A stretch of DNA of 33,920 nucleotides from Paracoccaceae bacterium (GTDB lineage Bacteria > Pseudomonadota > Alphaproteobacteria > Rhodobacterales > Rhodobacteraceae), in contig JACZKR010000062.1 of assembly GCA_014859945.1 (NCBI GenBank), positions 1 through 33,920 of the forward strand, written 5' to 3'. A program made the position numbers and the translations under genes. A model generated the notes under the pieces. The model had not been told where the DNA came from. It made no database searches and saw nothing but the letters and a program-made list of their open reading frames with translations. Below are positions 18,901-30,862 of the stretch, in pieces (the stretch's first letter is position 1; each line of letters starts with the position of its first letter).

Positions 18901-20133
18901 ATGTCCAAGCCGAAGAAAGTCGTCCTTGCCTATTCGGGCGGGCTTGATACCTCGATCATCCTGAAATGGCTGCAGACGGAATACGGCTGCGAAGTGGTCA
19001 CCTTCACCGCCGATCTGGGTCAGGGCGAAGAGCTGGACCCCGCGCGTGAGAAGGCGCTGCTGCTGGGCATCAAGGAAGAGAACATCCACATCCTTGACCT
19101 GCGCGAGGAATTCGTCCGCGATTTCGTCTATCCGATGTTCCGCGCCAATGCGCTGTATGAGGGCGAGTATCTGCTGGGCACCTCCATCGCGCGCCCGCTG
19201 ATCGCCAAGCATCTGGTGGAAATCGCGCAGTCCACCGGCGCCGATGCCGTGGCCCATGGCGCCACCGGCAAGGGCAACGATCAGGTCCGGTTCGAACTGG
19301 GTGTGGCGGCGCTTGACCCGTCGATCCGGGTGATCGCGCCCTGGCGGGAATGGAACCTTTCCAGCCGCACCAAGCTGATCCAGTTCGCCGAGGAAAACCA
19401 GATTCCGATCGCCAAGAACAAGCGCGGTGAGGCGCCCTTCTCGGTCGATGCGAACCTGCTGCACACCTCGTCCGAAGGCACCGTGCTGGAGAATCCGGCC
19501 GAAGAGGCGCCCGATTATGTCGCGCAGCGCATCGTCGCCGTGGAAGACGCGCCTGACACCCCGGAGTATATCGAGATCGGGTTTGTGCGCGGCGATGCCG
19601 TCACCCTGAACGGTGAAAAGCTTTCGCCTGCCACCATGCTGACCCGGCTGAACGAGCTGGGCGGCAAGCATGGGATCGGCCTGCTGGACTTCGTGGAAAA
19701 CCGCTTTGTCGGCATGAAGTCGCGCGGACTTTACGAAACGCCCGGCGGCACCATCCTTCTGGCCGCGCACCGGGGGATCGAACAGATCACTTTGGACAGC
19801 GGCTCGGGCCACCTGAAGGATTCGGTGATGCCGCGCTATGCGGAACTGATCTACAACGGCTTCTGGTTCAGCCCCGAGCGTGAGGCGCTGCAGGCCCTGA
19901 TCGACAAGACGCAAGAGCATGTGACCGGTACGGTGAAGCTGAAGCTTTACAAGGGTGTTGCCCGCGTGGTGGCGCGGTGGTCGGAACATAGCCTTTATTC
20001 CGAAAAGCATGTGACGTTTGAAGAAGATGCCGGCGCCTATGACCAGAAAGACGCCGCAGGCTTCATCCGGCTGAACGCGCTGCGTCTGCGCCTGATCGCC
20101 ACGCGCAACGCGCGGGTTGCGAAAAAGGGCTGA
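18901..20133 (+). CDS. argG: Argininosuccinate synthase
   Basis: 410 residues from ATG 18901 ([18 protein letters not shown]), with GGAG (18892-18895) 5 bases upstream; in-frame ATGs at 18889 and 18805 are less likely. The N-type ATP-pyrophosphatase motif [15 protein letters not shown] is intact. Further markers are [43 protein letters not shown] and [17 protein letters not shown]. It joins citrulline and aspartate in arginine synthesis. Length is typical for the ~400-residue bacterial type. It is a single transcription unit, judging by the divergent neighbour and the hairpin after it. Confidence 0.97.
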   Translation: MSKPKKVVLAYSGGLDTSIILKWLQTEYGCEVVTFTADLGQGEELDPAREKALLLGIKEENIHILDLREEFVRDFVYPMFRANALYEGEYLLGTSIARPLIAKHLVEIAQSTGADAVAHGATGKGNDQVRFELGVAALDPSIRVIAPWREWNLSSRTKLIQFAEENQIPIAKNKRGEAPFSVDANLLHTSSEGTVLENPAEEAPDYVAQRIVAVEDAPDTPEYIEIGFVRGDAVTLNGEKLSPATMLTRLNELGGKHGIGLLDFVENRFVGMKSRGLYETPGGTILLAAHRGIEQITLDSGSGHLKDSVMPRYAELIYNGFWFSPEREALQALIDKTQEHVTGTVKLKLYKGVARVVARWSEHSLYSEKHVTFEEDAGAYDQKDAAGFIRLNALRLRLIATRNARVAKKG

Positions 20134-20154
20134 CCTTTCCGCCTTCGCCATCAG

Positions 20155-20184
20155 GGCCGCGCCGGGCAACCGGGGCGGCCTTTC
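20155..20184 (+). terminator. Probable intrinsic terminator after argG
   Basis: GGCCGC (20155-20160) pairs with GCGGCC (20175-20180), then a G-G mismatch, then CCGG (20162-20165) pairs with CCGG (20170-20173) closed by a GCAA tetraloop (GNRA type). TTTC follows. It begins 21 bases after the argG stop. Confidence 0.7.
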
Positions 20185-20258
20185 GCATTCTGCCCCGGTC
20201 TTTTCTTGCCGGCCCAAACCGGCTACCGCTGGAAGCCCTGTGCATAGGAGGTCGCGCG

Positions 20259-21083
20259 ATGAAGGACGAACCCAGAAACCACCCGTTCCGCGACAGCACA
20301 CAGGATATCGCGGCGGCCCACCGCATTCCCGACACGCCGCAAACCCGCGCGCCGGCCTATCGCCTGGCCTTTGCCGACCCCGATTTCATGACGCGCGAGG
20401 AATTGCGCCCGGTGCGGCTGCAGCTTGAACTGCTGAAGCCGCAGATGGTTCTGGACGAACGCGGCATCACCTCGACCATCGTGCTTTTCGGCGGCGCGCG
20501 CATTCCCGCACCGGAACAGCGCCACACGGCAAGGACGCCCATGCTGGCCGATCTGTCCCGCTATTACGAAGAGGCGCGCCGCTTTGCCCGGGCCATGACC
20601 GAGCGCAGCATGGAAAGCTACGGGCGTGAGAATGTCATCGTCACCGGCGGCGGCCCGGGGGTGATGGAGGCCGGAAACCGCGGCGCGGCCGATGCCGGCG
20701 GCCAGTCGATCGGGCTGAACATCGTGCTGCCGCATGAACAGGCGCCGAATGCCTATGTCACGCCGGACCTGTCGTTCAACTTCCACTACTTCGCCATCCG
20801 CAAGATGCATTTCCTGATGCGGGCCCGCGCGGTCTGCATTTTTCCCGGCGGTTTCGGCACCTTGGACGAGATGTTCGAAAGCCTGACGCTGATCCAGACC
20901 CGGCGGATGAAGCGGGTGCCTTTCCTGCTGTTCGGCCGAGACTGGTGGGAAACCGTGATCAACTGGAACCATCTGGCCGAGGCGGGCGTGATCAGCCCCG
21001 AAGACCTGACGCTGTTCCAGTTCGTCGAAACGGCGGAAGAGGCGCTGGCCGCCATCGACGCTTTCGACCCCGGCTGCGACTGA
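20259..21083 (+). CDS. LOG-family (TIGR00730-type) Rossmann-fold protein
   Basis: 274 residues with a purine-rich RBS (AGGAGG at 20246-20251). Two LOG hallmarks are present: VIVTGGGPGVMEAGNRGA, and the phosphoribohydrolase motif PGGFGTLDEMFE. STIVLFGGARIP opens the nucleotide-binding fold. LOG proteins cleave nucleoside 5'-monophosphates (cytokinin or AMP type) at the N-glycosidic bond, and many bacterial members also act in nucleotide salvage. It is the longer variety, with ~80 extra N-terminal residues compared with ~190-residue LOGs. The true substrate is not known from sequence. No operon partner: argG ends at a hairpin upstream, and a microprotein starts 128 bp downstream. Confidence 0.9.
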   Translation: MKDEPRNHPFRDSTQDIAAAHRIPDTPQTRAPAYRLAFADPDFMTREELRPVRLQLELLKPQMVLDERGITSTIVLFGGARIPAPEQRHTARTPMLADLSRYYEEARRFARAMTERSMESYGRENVIVTGGGPGVMEAGNRGAADAGGQSIGLNIVLPHEQAPNAYVTPDLSFNFHYFAIRKMHFLMRARAVCIFPGGFGTLDEMFESLTLIQTRRMKRVPFLLFGRDWWETVINWNHLAEAGVISPEDLTLFQFVETAEEALAAIDAFDPGCD

Positions 21084-21210
21084 GGAAACGTTCGTTCTGC
21101 CATCTCTGCTGCCGGCAGGACGGCATTCGCGGGGCGCCCGAATCTTTGGAACCCTCAATCACGATATACATGATAGACGTTATGGGAGTTACCGAATCAG
21201 GAGGCCGGTC

Positions 21211-21354
21211 TTGGCCAATCCCCATAATCCCCCGACAGTGACGCATGTCAGCCGCAGCGGCCTGTTCCGCAGCGAAGGCCGTGGCGGCTGGACCGCGCTG
21301 GCGCTGTTCGGCGTGGTCTATCTGGCCGCGCTGGCGCTGATCTTCGCCGCCTGA
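21211..21354 (+). CDS. 47-residue single-span membrane microprotein (TTG start), unknown function
   Basis: A short gene with a perfect AGGAGG (21199-21204) six bases before a TTG start and a TGA at 21352-21354. The product begins [13 protein letters not shown], has a polar, basic stretch ([13 protein letters not shown]), and ends in one clear membrane helix ([20 protein letters not shown], then A). An in-frame GTG lies at 21238 but has no RBS. A weak promoter-like pair, TTGGAA (21146-21151), 17 bp, CATGAT (21169-21174), lies upstream in an unusually AT-rich patch. Its 3' end overlaps the end of ureG on the other strand by 37 bp. Topology is probably N-in, with the helix near the C-terminus. 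I do not recognise a family. Confidence 0.65.
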   Translation: MANPHNPPTVTHVSRSGLFRSEGRGGWTALALFGVVYLAALALIFAA

Positions 21355-21974
21355 GGGCGCAGTTCCAGCCCGCCTTCGCGGCACAGGAAGGCGACCACCT
21401 CTTCCACCCCCCGGCCGTGGCGCATCTGGGCCATGACATAGGGCCGCGCCCCCCGCGCGGTGCGGGTATCGGCCTCAAGCTGCGCCAGATCGACGCCGAC
21501 ATGGGGCGCCAGATCGGTCTTGTTCACCACCAGAAGGTCCGATTTCGCCAGCCCCGGCCCCCGCTTGCGCGGAATGTCCTGCCCGGCGGCGGTGTCGATC
21601 ACATAGATGGTCAGGTCGGCCAGTTCCGGGCTGTAGGTCGCCGCCAGATTGTCGCCGCCCGATTCGATCAGGATCAGGTCCAGCGCCGGGAAGGCCGCGC
21701 GCAGGTCGGCCACGGCGGCAAGGTTGATGCTGGCATCCTCACGGATCGCGGTATGGGGGCAGCCGCCAGTTTCCACCCCGCGAATCCGCTCGGCCGGCAG
21801 CACCTGCGCGCGCATCAGCGCCTCGGCATCCTCGCGCGTGTAGATGTCATTTGTGATCACCGCCATGTCGCAGCGGCTGGCCAGCGCGCGGCACAACTGT
21901 TCGGTCAGCGTGGTCTTGCCGGCGCCGACGGGGCCACCGATGCCGACGCGCAGGGGGCCATGGGGATTGGTCAT
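21318..21974 (-). CDS. ureG: Urease accessory GTPase UreG
   Basis: 218 residues starting [17 protein letters not shown]; the ATG overlaps the ureF stop (ATGA). It is a SIMIBI-class GTPase: P-loop [11 protein letters not shown], metal-binding [12 protein letters not shown] (the conserved Cys-Pro-His), switch region [21 protein letters not shown], and guanine motif [10 protein letters not shown]. It hydrolyses GTP to drive nickel insertion into apo-urease within the UreDFG complex. Length is slightly above the typical 205 because of a loosely conserved C-terminal tail ([13 protein letters not shown]). Last gene of the urease operon. Confidence 0.96.
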   Translation of the reverse strand: MTNPHGPLRVGIGGPVGAGKTTLTEQLCRALASRCDMAVITNDIYTREDAEALMRAQVLPAERIRGVETGGCPHTAIREDASINLAAVADLRAAFPALDLILIESGGDNLAATYSPELADLTIYVIDTAAGQDIPRKRGPGLAKSDLLVVNKTDLAPHVGVDLAQLEADTRTARGARPYVMAQMRHGRGVEEVVAFLCREGGLELRPQAAKISASAAR

Positions 21975-22615
21975 GAGCGGAAAATCCTTACATCCAGCCA
22001 TTCCTGCGCCATCCCCGCCATATCGGCGCCGATGGTGCAGGTTCCAAGATCATCCAGCGTCAGCACGGCGCAGTCCTTGGCCGCCTGCGCGATCAGCGGC
22101 GCCAGCCCGGCGATCAGCCTTTGGCCCGCGGTCTGGCCCAGCGGCATGAAGCGCACGGCCACCGAAACCAGCTGCGCTGCCAGCGTCTGGAACCACAGCG
22201 CCAGCACCTCGGCATCACTCACCGCCAGCCCGCGCAGCGCCAGCCCGACCGCCAGCGGATAGGGCAGGGCGGGCGGATCGCCCCCCATGATCGCCGCCAT
22301 CTGCGCCCCGAACGCCCGCCCAAGCTCTGCCGCCTCCAGCGCGCGGCCGGGGCCGGGCAGATAGGCGTCGAACAGTTCGGCCAGGGTGGCAAGATCGGCG
22401 TCGCCCCGGCGGGCGGTCAGCAGGAAAATCGCATCCTGCCGCGCCGAACCGAACAGAAGCACCCCTTCGATCCAGTCGGCAAGCGAGGCGGCATCATGCA
22501 CCACCCCCTTGGCAATCGCGGTCTCCAGACCCTGCGAGTGGGCAAAGCTGCCCACCGGGAAGGCCGGCGACAGCCATTGCACCAGCCGCAGCCGGTCAAC
22601 CTCAGCCATGGGCAT
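21971..22615 (-). CDS. ureF: Urease accessory protein UreF
   Basis: 214 residues from ATG 22615 ([20 protein letters not shown]), which has a GGGGG tract about five bases upstream; ATG 22609 two codons later is the alternative. All-helical UreF features include [19 protein letters not shown] at the N-terminus, [15 protein letters not shown], and [18 protein letters not shown] near the end. UreF recruits UreG and gates GTP hydrolysis during nickel delivery. It overlaps the end of ureE by 14 bases and the start of ureG by 4, indicating translational coupling. The frame is open further upstream within ureE, but that part lacks family similarity. Confidence 0.93.
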   Translation of the reverse strand: MPMAEVDRLRLVQWLSPAFPVGSFAHSQGLETAIAKGVVHDAASLADWIEGVLLFGSARQDAIFLLTARRGDADLATLAELFDAYLPGPGRALEAAELGRAFGAQMAAIMGGDPPALPYPLAVGLALRGLAVSDAEVLALWFQTLAAQLVSVAVRFMPLGQTAGQRLIAGLAPLIAQAAKDCAVLTLDDLGTCTIGADMAGMAQEWLDVRIFRS

Positions 22616-23087
22616 GAAAGCCCCCGGGCCCATGGTCATGCCCCATGGTGCGGCCGTGGCCATAGGCCCCGCCTTCGGGCCGGAAAGGGGCGATGACAAA
22701 GGCAATCTCGGCGCCAAGGCCCTTCAGCATCGCCTCAAGCACATGGTCGCGGCGGATCACCAGATGCGCCTCGGCCACTTCGCAGGGGGTGTGCCGGTTG
22801 CCGATATGCCAGGCCAGCCGGGCCAGATTGGGGCCGCGCACCTGCACCACGGGTTCATCGGCCGCTGCAACCTCGATCAGACGGCCGTCGTCGGACTGCA
22901 GGGCGTCGCCAGCGTTCAGGCTGGTCGTTTCAGCCAGATCGACCAGAACGCTGCCGCCGTCTTCGGTGGTCAGCCGCTTGCGGCGCAGGAAGCGGTCATC
23001 ATAGCTGAGGATCACGCGGGCCTGCGCCGGCGCGGCCCATTCGCCCTGACGCAGCAGGCGGCGGGCGGGCAGCAGGAAGACCGTCAT
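22602..23087 (-). CDS. ureE: Urease nickel metallochaperone UreE
   Basis: 161 residues. The N-terminal peptide-binding beta domain (residues ~1-70) is followed by the ferredoxin-like metal domain with WHIGNRHTPCEV, whose His in GNRH is the conserved nickel ligand. The tail is short and histidine-rich ([19 protein letters not shown]), adding extra Ni(II) storage sites. It delivers nickel to UreG/UreD-UreF. It begins 22 bases beyond the stop of the DUF1127-like gene, so those genes share a transcript. Confidence 0.94.
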   Translation of the reverse strand: MTVFLLPARRLLRQGEWAAPAQARVILSYDDRFLRRKRLTTEDGGSVLVDLAETTSLNAGDALQSDDGRLIEVAAADEPVVQVRGPNLARLAWHIGNRHTPCEVAEAHLVIRRDHVLEAMLKGLGAEIAFVIAPFRPEGGAYGHGRTMGHDHGPGGFHAHG

Positions 23088-23109
23088 GCCTGCCCCCGCG
23101 CCGCGATGG

Positions 23110-23328
23110 TCAGATGATGAAGCGGCCCGCCAGAATGCGCCGCAACTCGGCTTCGCGCGTCAGGCCGCGCGCCGCCAGTTCCTCGTCCGTCAACTCGCCC
23201 AGCCGCGTCAGCGCAAGAAGACGCGGATTGCGCGCAGCGGCCGAAGACAGGCCCCCAAGGGCGCGCGACAACAGGCGAATGATCGGATTTCCGGGGTGCC
23301 GCGCTGCGGCCGAAGCGATGTAAGCCAT
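23110..23328 (-). CDS. Small DUF1127-like protein inside the urease operon
   Basis: 72 residues from the ATG of MAYIASAAARHPGNPI, with CAAGG five bases upstream. The C-terminal half (LTRLGELTDEELAARGLTRE) resembles the Rhodobacterales DUF1127 motif of small Arg-rich proteins, some of which act in RNA turnover or phosphate/stress regulation in alphaproteobacteria. The N-terminal half is Ala/Arg-rich and helical. It sits between ureC and ureE, just after a terminator-like hairpin. Its role in urease is unknown. The open frame continues upstream through the hairpin region, but that part has no RBS and looks non-coding. The DUF assignment is by eye and only moderately sure. Confidence 0.65.
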   Translation of the reverse strand: MAYIASAAARHPGNPIIRLLSRALGGLSSAAARNPRLLALTRLGELTDEELAARGLTREAELRRILAGRFII

Positions 23329-23365
23329 GGGAACCTTGCCTTTCGGGTCTGTGGTCCCCTCCCTG

Positions 23366-23425
23366 CAAAAAGCATGCTGCAGATGCAGCATGCCGGCAAC
23401 CGGCCGCAGGGCATGGCCGGCATGC
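23366..23425 (-). promoter_or_regulatory. Overlapping hairpins with T-run between ureC and ureE genes (possible attenuator)
   Basis: On the minus strand, a perfect inverted repeat with 10-base arms (23393-23384 and 23381-23372; GCATGCTGCA) is followed at once by TTTTT, the form of an intrinsic terminator. Just upstream, a second pair of 10-base arms (23425-23416 and 23397-23388; GCATGCCGGC/GCCGGCATGC) shares six bases with the terminator's 5' arm, so both cannot form together. A third stem (23420-23415 with 23405-23400; CCGGCC/GGCCGG) would compete with the second and leave the terminator free. This is the 1:2 / 1:3 / 4:5 logic of an attenuator. It starts 38 bases after the ureC stop. Confidence 0.55.
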
Positions 23426-23462
23426 GTCAGGAGCAAGGGCTTCGGGCAGTCTCATCATCGCC

Positions 23463-25169
<1,707 letters not shown>

Positions 25170-25181
25170 GGGGGCCTCCTG

Positions 25182-25763
25182 TCAGTCCGCGCGGGGGGCG
25201 GGTTTCTTGGGCTTCTTCCGCTCACCCGGCGTGCGGCGGGGAACCGGCTTCAGTTCCAGCCCCGGCGGGGTAACGGGCGCGAGCGGTTCTGCCATGGCGG
25301 CGGGAGCGGGCGGCGGTTCGGCCTTTACCTTGACGCGGGGCTTCGGCTGAAACGCGGCGACGGGGGCGGGCTCCGGTGCCGCGGTGGCGGGTGCTGCAGG
25401 TTCAACTGGCGGCGCTTCGGCGAGGGCCTCGGCCACCGGGGCGGGTTCGGCAAGGGCCAGAACCTCTGCCGCAGCCGGTGCAGGCTCTGCAAGGGCCGGG
25501 GTTTCCACCTCGGCGACTTCGGCCAGCACCTCCACCTCGGCCACAACCTCAACCACCGGCTCTGCCACCATCGCTTCGATGTGCAGCTCGGTCACCGGGG
25601 CGGCCTCATCGGTGGCGGGTTCGGTTGCCGTGCGCGGGAAACCCGCCCAGAAGCCCTGCATCTCCATCATGCGGGTGACCCAGAGTGTCTGGGTCTGGCC
25701 AAAGATCATGCCTGCGCGCAGGCCTAGGCCGATTGCGTCGATCGGGGTCATCATCCGGAACAT
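25182..25763 (-). CDS. Ala/Pro/Glu-rich low-complexity protein between ureB and ureC, unknown function
   Basis: 193 residues with AAGGAG six bases before the ATG. Residues 1-42 form an ordinary helical segment (MFRMMTPIDAIGLGLRAGM, then FGQTQTLWVTRMMEMQGFW). Residues ~50-150 are an acidic, repetitive run built of AEPAP, EVVAEVEVLAEVAEVE and similar units. The last ~40 are basic and proline-rich (RRTPGERKKPKKPAPRAD). The N-terminal helix resembles the short conserved start of small Rhodobacterales proteins and is faintly phasin-like, while the rest looks disordered and would be mis-annotated as antifreeze-like. Spacing of 26 bp from ureB and 12 bp to ureC shows it is part of the operon. It may be a scaffold or tether for the enzyme, but nothing in the sequence proves this. 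Confidence 0.75.
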   Translation of the reverse strand: MFRMMTPIDAIGLGLRAGMIFGQTQTLWVTRMMEMQGFWAGFPRTATEPATDEAAPVTELHIEAMVAEPVVEVVAEVEVLAEVAEVETPALAEPAPAAAEVLALAEPAPVAEALAEAPPVEPAAPATAAPEPAPVAAFQPKPRVKVKAEPPPAPAAMAEPLAPVTPPGLELKPVPRRTPGERKKPKKPAPRAD

Positions 25764-25789
25764 GCGGGTCTCCTTCGGTGTCCAGAGTG

Positions 25790-26095
25790 TCAGAGCGTTC
25801 CCATTACCTTGCCGTTGAATCCGAAAACTTTCTTGTCACCGCCAAAAGGCACCAGCCGAACCTCGCGGCTTTGCCCCGGCTCAAACCGCACCGCGGTGCC
25901 TGCCGCGATGTCCAGCCGCATGCCCCGCGCCGCATCGCGGTCAAAGGACAGGCCGGGGTTGGTTTCGGCGAAATGGTAGTGGCTGCCCACCTGAACCGGC
26001 CGGTCGCCGGTGTTGGCCACCATCAGCGTGATCGCCGGGGCGCCTGCGTTCAGCTCTATCTCGCCATCGGCCGGAAAGACCTCGCCGGGGATCAT
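25790..26095 (-). CDS. ureB: Urease subunit beta
   Basis: 101 residues: [18 protein letters not shown] opens the family, followed by [20 protein letters not shown] and the closing [17 protein letters not shown]. It is a structural subunit of the (alpha-beta-gamma)3 urease. Length is typical of separate bacterial UreB. It starts three bases after the stop of the hupE/ureJ gene, so the two are probably coupled. Confidence 0.96.
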   Translation of the reverse strand: MIPGEVFPADGEIELNAGAPAITLMVANTGDRPVQVGSHYHFAETNPGLSFDRDAARGMRLDIAAGTAVRFEPGQSREVRLVPFGGDKKVFGFNGKVMGTL

Positions 26096-26098
26096 CGC

Positions 26099-26665
26099 CT
26101 ACACCCCCACAGCCAGCGCGACACCGGCCAGCGCCGTCAGCCCGCCCAGCGTGCGGCTGATCCGCAGACCGGCCAACCGCTGCAGCCCAAGGCCGGCCAG
26201 CAGCCCCGCGCCATGCAGCGCCGCCGTCATCAGGGCAAAGCCCGCCGCATAGGCCGCCATGCCCGCCGCCGGCCCCTCGGCCCCATGCGCCCAGCCATGG
26301 GCCGCGCCAAAGACCGCCAGTGCCGGCAGGGCGACCATCAGCGGCAGCCGCACCGCCAGCGCGATCAGCGCGCCCATGATGATGATCGAGGCCAGGATCA
26401 TCGGTTCGACCGCCGGGAAGGGCAGGCCCGCCGCGCCGGCCGCACCGCCCAGAAGCATCGCCCCGACAAAGCTTGCCGGCGCCGCCCACAGCGCGCGTCC
26501 ACCTGCCTGTGCGGCCCAAAGGCCCACCGCCACCATGGCCAGCACATGATCTGTGCCGCCCACCGGATGCAGCATGCCCGACAGGAAGCTGCCGCTGTCA
26601 TGCCCGGCATGGGCGAGCGCGGCCGAGGGCATCAGGGCAAGGGCGGGGATCAGGATACGCTTCAT
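26099..26665 (-). CDS. ureJ: HupE/UreJ family nickel permease
   Basis: 188 residues, with GAGAGG five bases before the ATG. A signal-like first segment (MKRILIPALALMPSAALAHA) is followed by a histidine motif (HAGHDSG), the family signature HPVGGTDHVLAMVAVGLWAAQ, and about five more membrane helices, with AVFGAAHGWAHGAEGPA carrying further conserved histidines. HupE/UreJ proteins are secondary Ni(II) (or Co(II)) transporters of the inner membrane. Its place between ureA and ureB points to supplying nickel for urease. It begins 9 bp after ureA. Confidence 0.93.
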   Translation of the reverse strand: MKRILIPALALMPSAALAHAGHDSGSFLSGMLHPVGGTDHVLAMVAVGLWAAQAGGRALWAAPASFVGAMLLGGAAGAAGLPFPAVEPMILASIIIMGALIALAVRLPLMVALPALAVFGAAHGWAHGAEGPAAGMAAYAAGFALMTAALHGAGLLAGLGLQRLAGLRISRTLGGLTALAGVALAVGV

Positions 26666-26674
26666 CTTGGCCTC

Positions 26675-26977
26675 TCAGCGGATGGGGTGGTGAACGGTGA
26701 CAAGCTTGGTCCCGTCGGGAAAAGTGGCCTCGACCTGCACGGAATGGATCATCTCGGGGATGCCTTCCATGCACTGATCGGCGGTGATCACATGGGCGCC
26801 GGCCTGCATCAGATCGGCCACCGAGCGGCCGTCGCGCGCGCCTTCCACCACGAAATCGGTGATCAGCGCCACGGCTTCGGGGTGGTTCAGCTTGACGCCC
26901 CGGGCCAGCCTGCCCCGCGCCACCATGGCGGCAAGGCTGATCATCAGTTTCTCCCGTTCGCGCGGGGTCAGGTTCAT
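26675..26977 (-). CDS. ureA: Urease subunit gamma
   Basis: 100 residues starting [20 protein letters not shown], preceded by AGGGAG; the frame is open upstream inside ureD, but that part is a shadow. Family features: [21 protein letters not shown], and [37 protein letters not shown]. It is the smallest structural subunit of urease and full length. The ATG overlaps the ureD stop (ATGA). Confidence 0.97.
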   Translation of the reverse strand: MNLTPREREKLMISLAAMVARGRLARGVKLNHPEAVALITDFVVEGARDGRSVADLMQAGAHVITADQCMEGIPEMIHSVQVEATFPDGTKLVTVHHPIR

Positions 26978-27825
26978 GCGAAATCTCCCTGCATCTGCCA
27001 GACGCGCGGCAGGGGCCGGCCCGACAACAGCGCCAGAACCCGTGCCAGTTGCCGCTTCAGCGGCCAGCCGTCGCGCGCCACGATCCGCGCCAGAAGCCGC
27101 CCGTTCCAGCCGCTGGCCTCGGCCGTGCAGCCCGGCTCGGTCAGCAGCGCGCGCAAGGGCGCCAGTGCATCCTCGGCCCCCCGCATGACCAGCGCCACCA
27201 CGGCCAGCGCCCGTGCGCCGCCCAGAAGGGCGGGGCTGTGCTGCCGGGCCAGCGCCGCCGCATCCAGCCGCAGGCATTCGGCCCAGACAGGCCGGCCATC
27301 ACGCCGCACCATCCGGTCGTCGCGCAACCGGGCATCGCGCGGCTCTTCGCCCATGGCGTGGCGGCCCAGAACCAGCGTTTCGGCCATCAGCACCGCGGCA
27401 TCGCCCGTCAGGTCGACGGTCGTGCGGCGGTGCAGCCGGCTTCTTTCGTAAAGAATGGTTTCCTGCGGCAGCCAGTCCAGCCGCGCCCCGGCGCCCAGCC
27501 GGGCCGTCACCTCAACCGCCGCCTCGCCCCCGCCGGCGTCATAGGCGCGCTCGGCAGTCTGCGTGGTGGCCGACACCCGCGCACCCGGCCCGACGTCCAG
27601 CCGGAAGGCCAGCCGGTCACCGCCGGTCAGCCCGCCCGACGTGTTCAGGAACACCACCTCGGGCACGTCGCCCGCCACGCGCGGCAGCATGGCCTTGCCC
27701 GACCCGCTTTGCGCCAGCGTGGTCAGCCGCGTCCGGCCGGCTTTCAGCGCAAAGCCGGCCTGCGCCAGCCCCCGGCTGCGCTGAAACCCGCCCTGATGCC
27801 CCAGATCGAACATTGTGCCATCCAT
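26974..27825 (-). CDS. ureD: Urease accessory protein UreD (UreH)
   Basis: From ATG 27825 ([13 protein letters not shown]) the protein has 283 residues. It carries UreD features: [63 protein letters not shown] and [12 protein letters not shown]. It binds apo-urease and, with UreF and UreG, forms the platform that routes nickel to the active site. The frame stays open to an ATG at 27927, which would add 34 residues with no family likeness and would begin inside a small hairpin (27919-27937). ATG 27816 is a further option. No start has a strong Shine-Dalgarno, so the exact N-terminus is open. It is the first gene of the operon; I saw no convincing promoter or sigma-54 site in the ~170 bp upstream. 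Confidence 0.85.
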   Translation of the reverse strand: MDGTMFDLGHQGGFQRSRGLAQAGFALKAGRTRLTTLAQSGSGKAMLPRVAGDVPEVVFLNTSGGLTGGDRLAFRLDVGPGARVSATTQTAERAYDAGGGEAAVEVTARLGAGARLDWLPQETILYERSRLHRRTTVDLTGDAAVLMAETLVLGRHAMGEEPRDARLRDDRMVRRDGRPVWAECLRLDAAALARQHSPALLGGARALAVVALVMRGAEDALAPLRALLTEPGCTAEASGWNGRLLARIVARDGWPLKRQLARVLALLSGRPLPRVWQMQGDFA

Positions 27826-27950
27826 CGGAAGAACTCTGGCGGCGGCCGGGCCGGCATGCACAGGCGGCGGCAACCCGGGGCTTCGGCCGGCGCGCGTTTG
27901 CTGTGCATATGTCGTTTCTTCGGGCATCTGGCCCGAAAAATGGGCAAATG

Positions 27951-27982
27951 AAAAAGGCCCCCGGATCGCTCCGGGGGCCTTT
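27951..27982 (-). terminator. Intrinsic terminator of clpB
   Basis: A perfect 13-bp stem (27982-27970 with 27965-27953; arm AAAGGCCCCCGGA read on the minus strand) with a TCGC-type tetraloop is followed on the minus strand by a run of five T. It begins 15 bases after the clpB stop and separates clpB from ureD. Confidence 0.88.
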
Positions 27983-27996
27983 CTGTTGGGCGCGGC

Positions 27997-30612
<2,616 letters not shown>

Positions 30613-30684
30613 CGGCATATCTCCTTTTCTAGCACCGTTCCGCGAACGCCCTGAAAAGGCACGTCCGCCCCGGCCTTGGGCTTC

Positions 30685-30713
30685 AGATGGGGAAGAAATC
30701 CGGGCGCCGCAAG
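30685..30713 (-). promoter_or_regulatory. RpoH (sigma-32) type heat-shock promoter for clpB
   Basis: Read on the minus strand: CTTGCGG (30713-30707), 14 bp, CCCCATCT (30692-30685). The E. coli RpoH consensus is CTTGAAA, 11-16 bp, CCCCATnT, so the -10 is perfect and the CTTG core of the -35 is kept; alphaproteobacterial RpoH sites often tolerate a C after CTTG. Predicted transcription start near 30678 leaves a leader of roughly 65 bases before the clpB ATG. The rest of 30613-30862 shows nothing else I can name. Confidence 0.75.
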
Positions 30714-30862
30714 GCCCCGGCGATGGCCTGCGACAAATATCGCGGCCTGCGGAAACCCGCCCAAACGGCGCCCGCGCCTCGGCGGTGGCCCGCGTGCGCG
30801 GAAACCCGCGCTTGCAGCCGGGCGCAGGGATTCGCCCAATGGGTGAAAAGCGCGGGGACAGG

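Noticed and set aside
27919..27937. 7-bp hairpin at the upstream ureD start option as a second terminator
   Set aside because: Short stem, no downstream T-run on either strand; the stronger stem at 27951-27982 already ends clpB.
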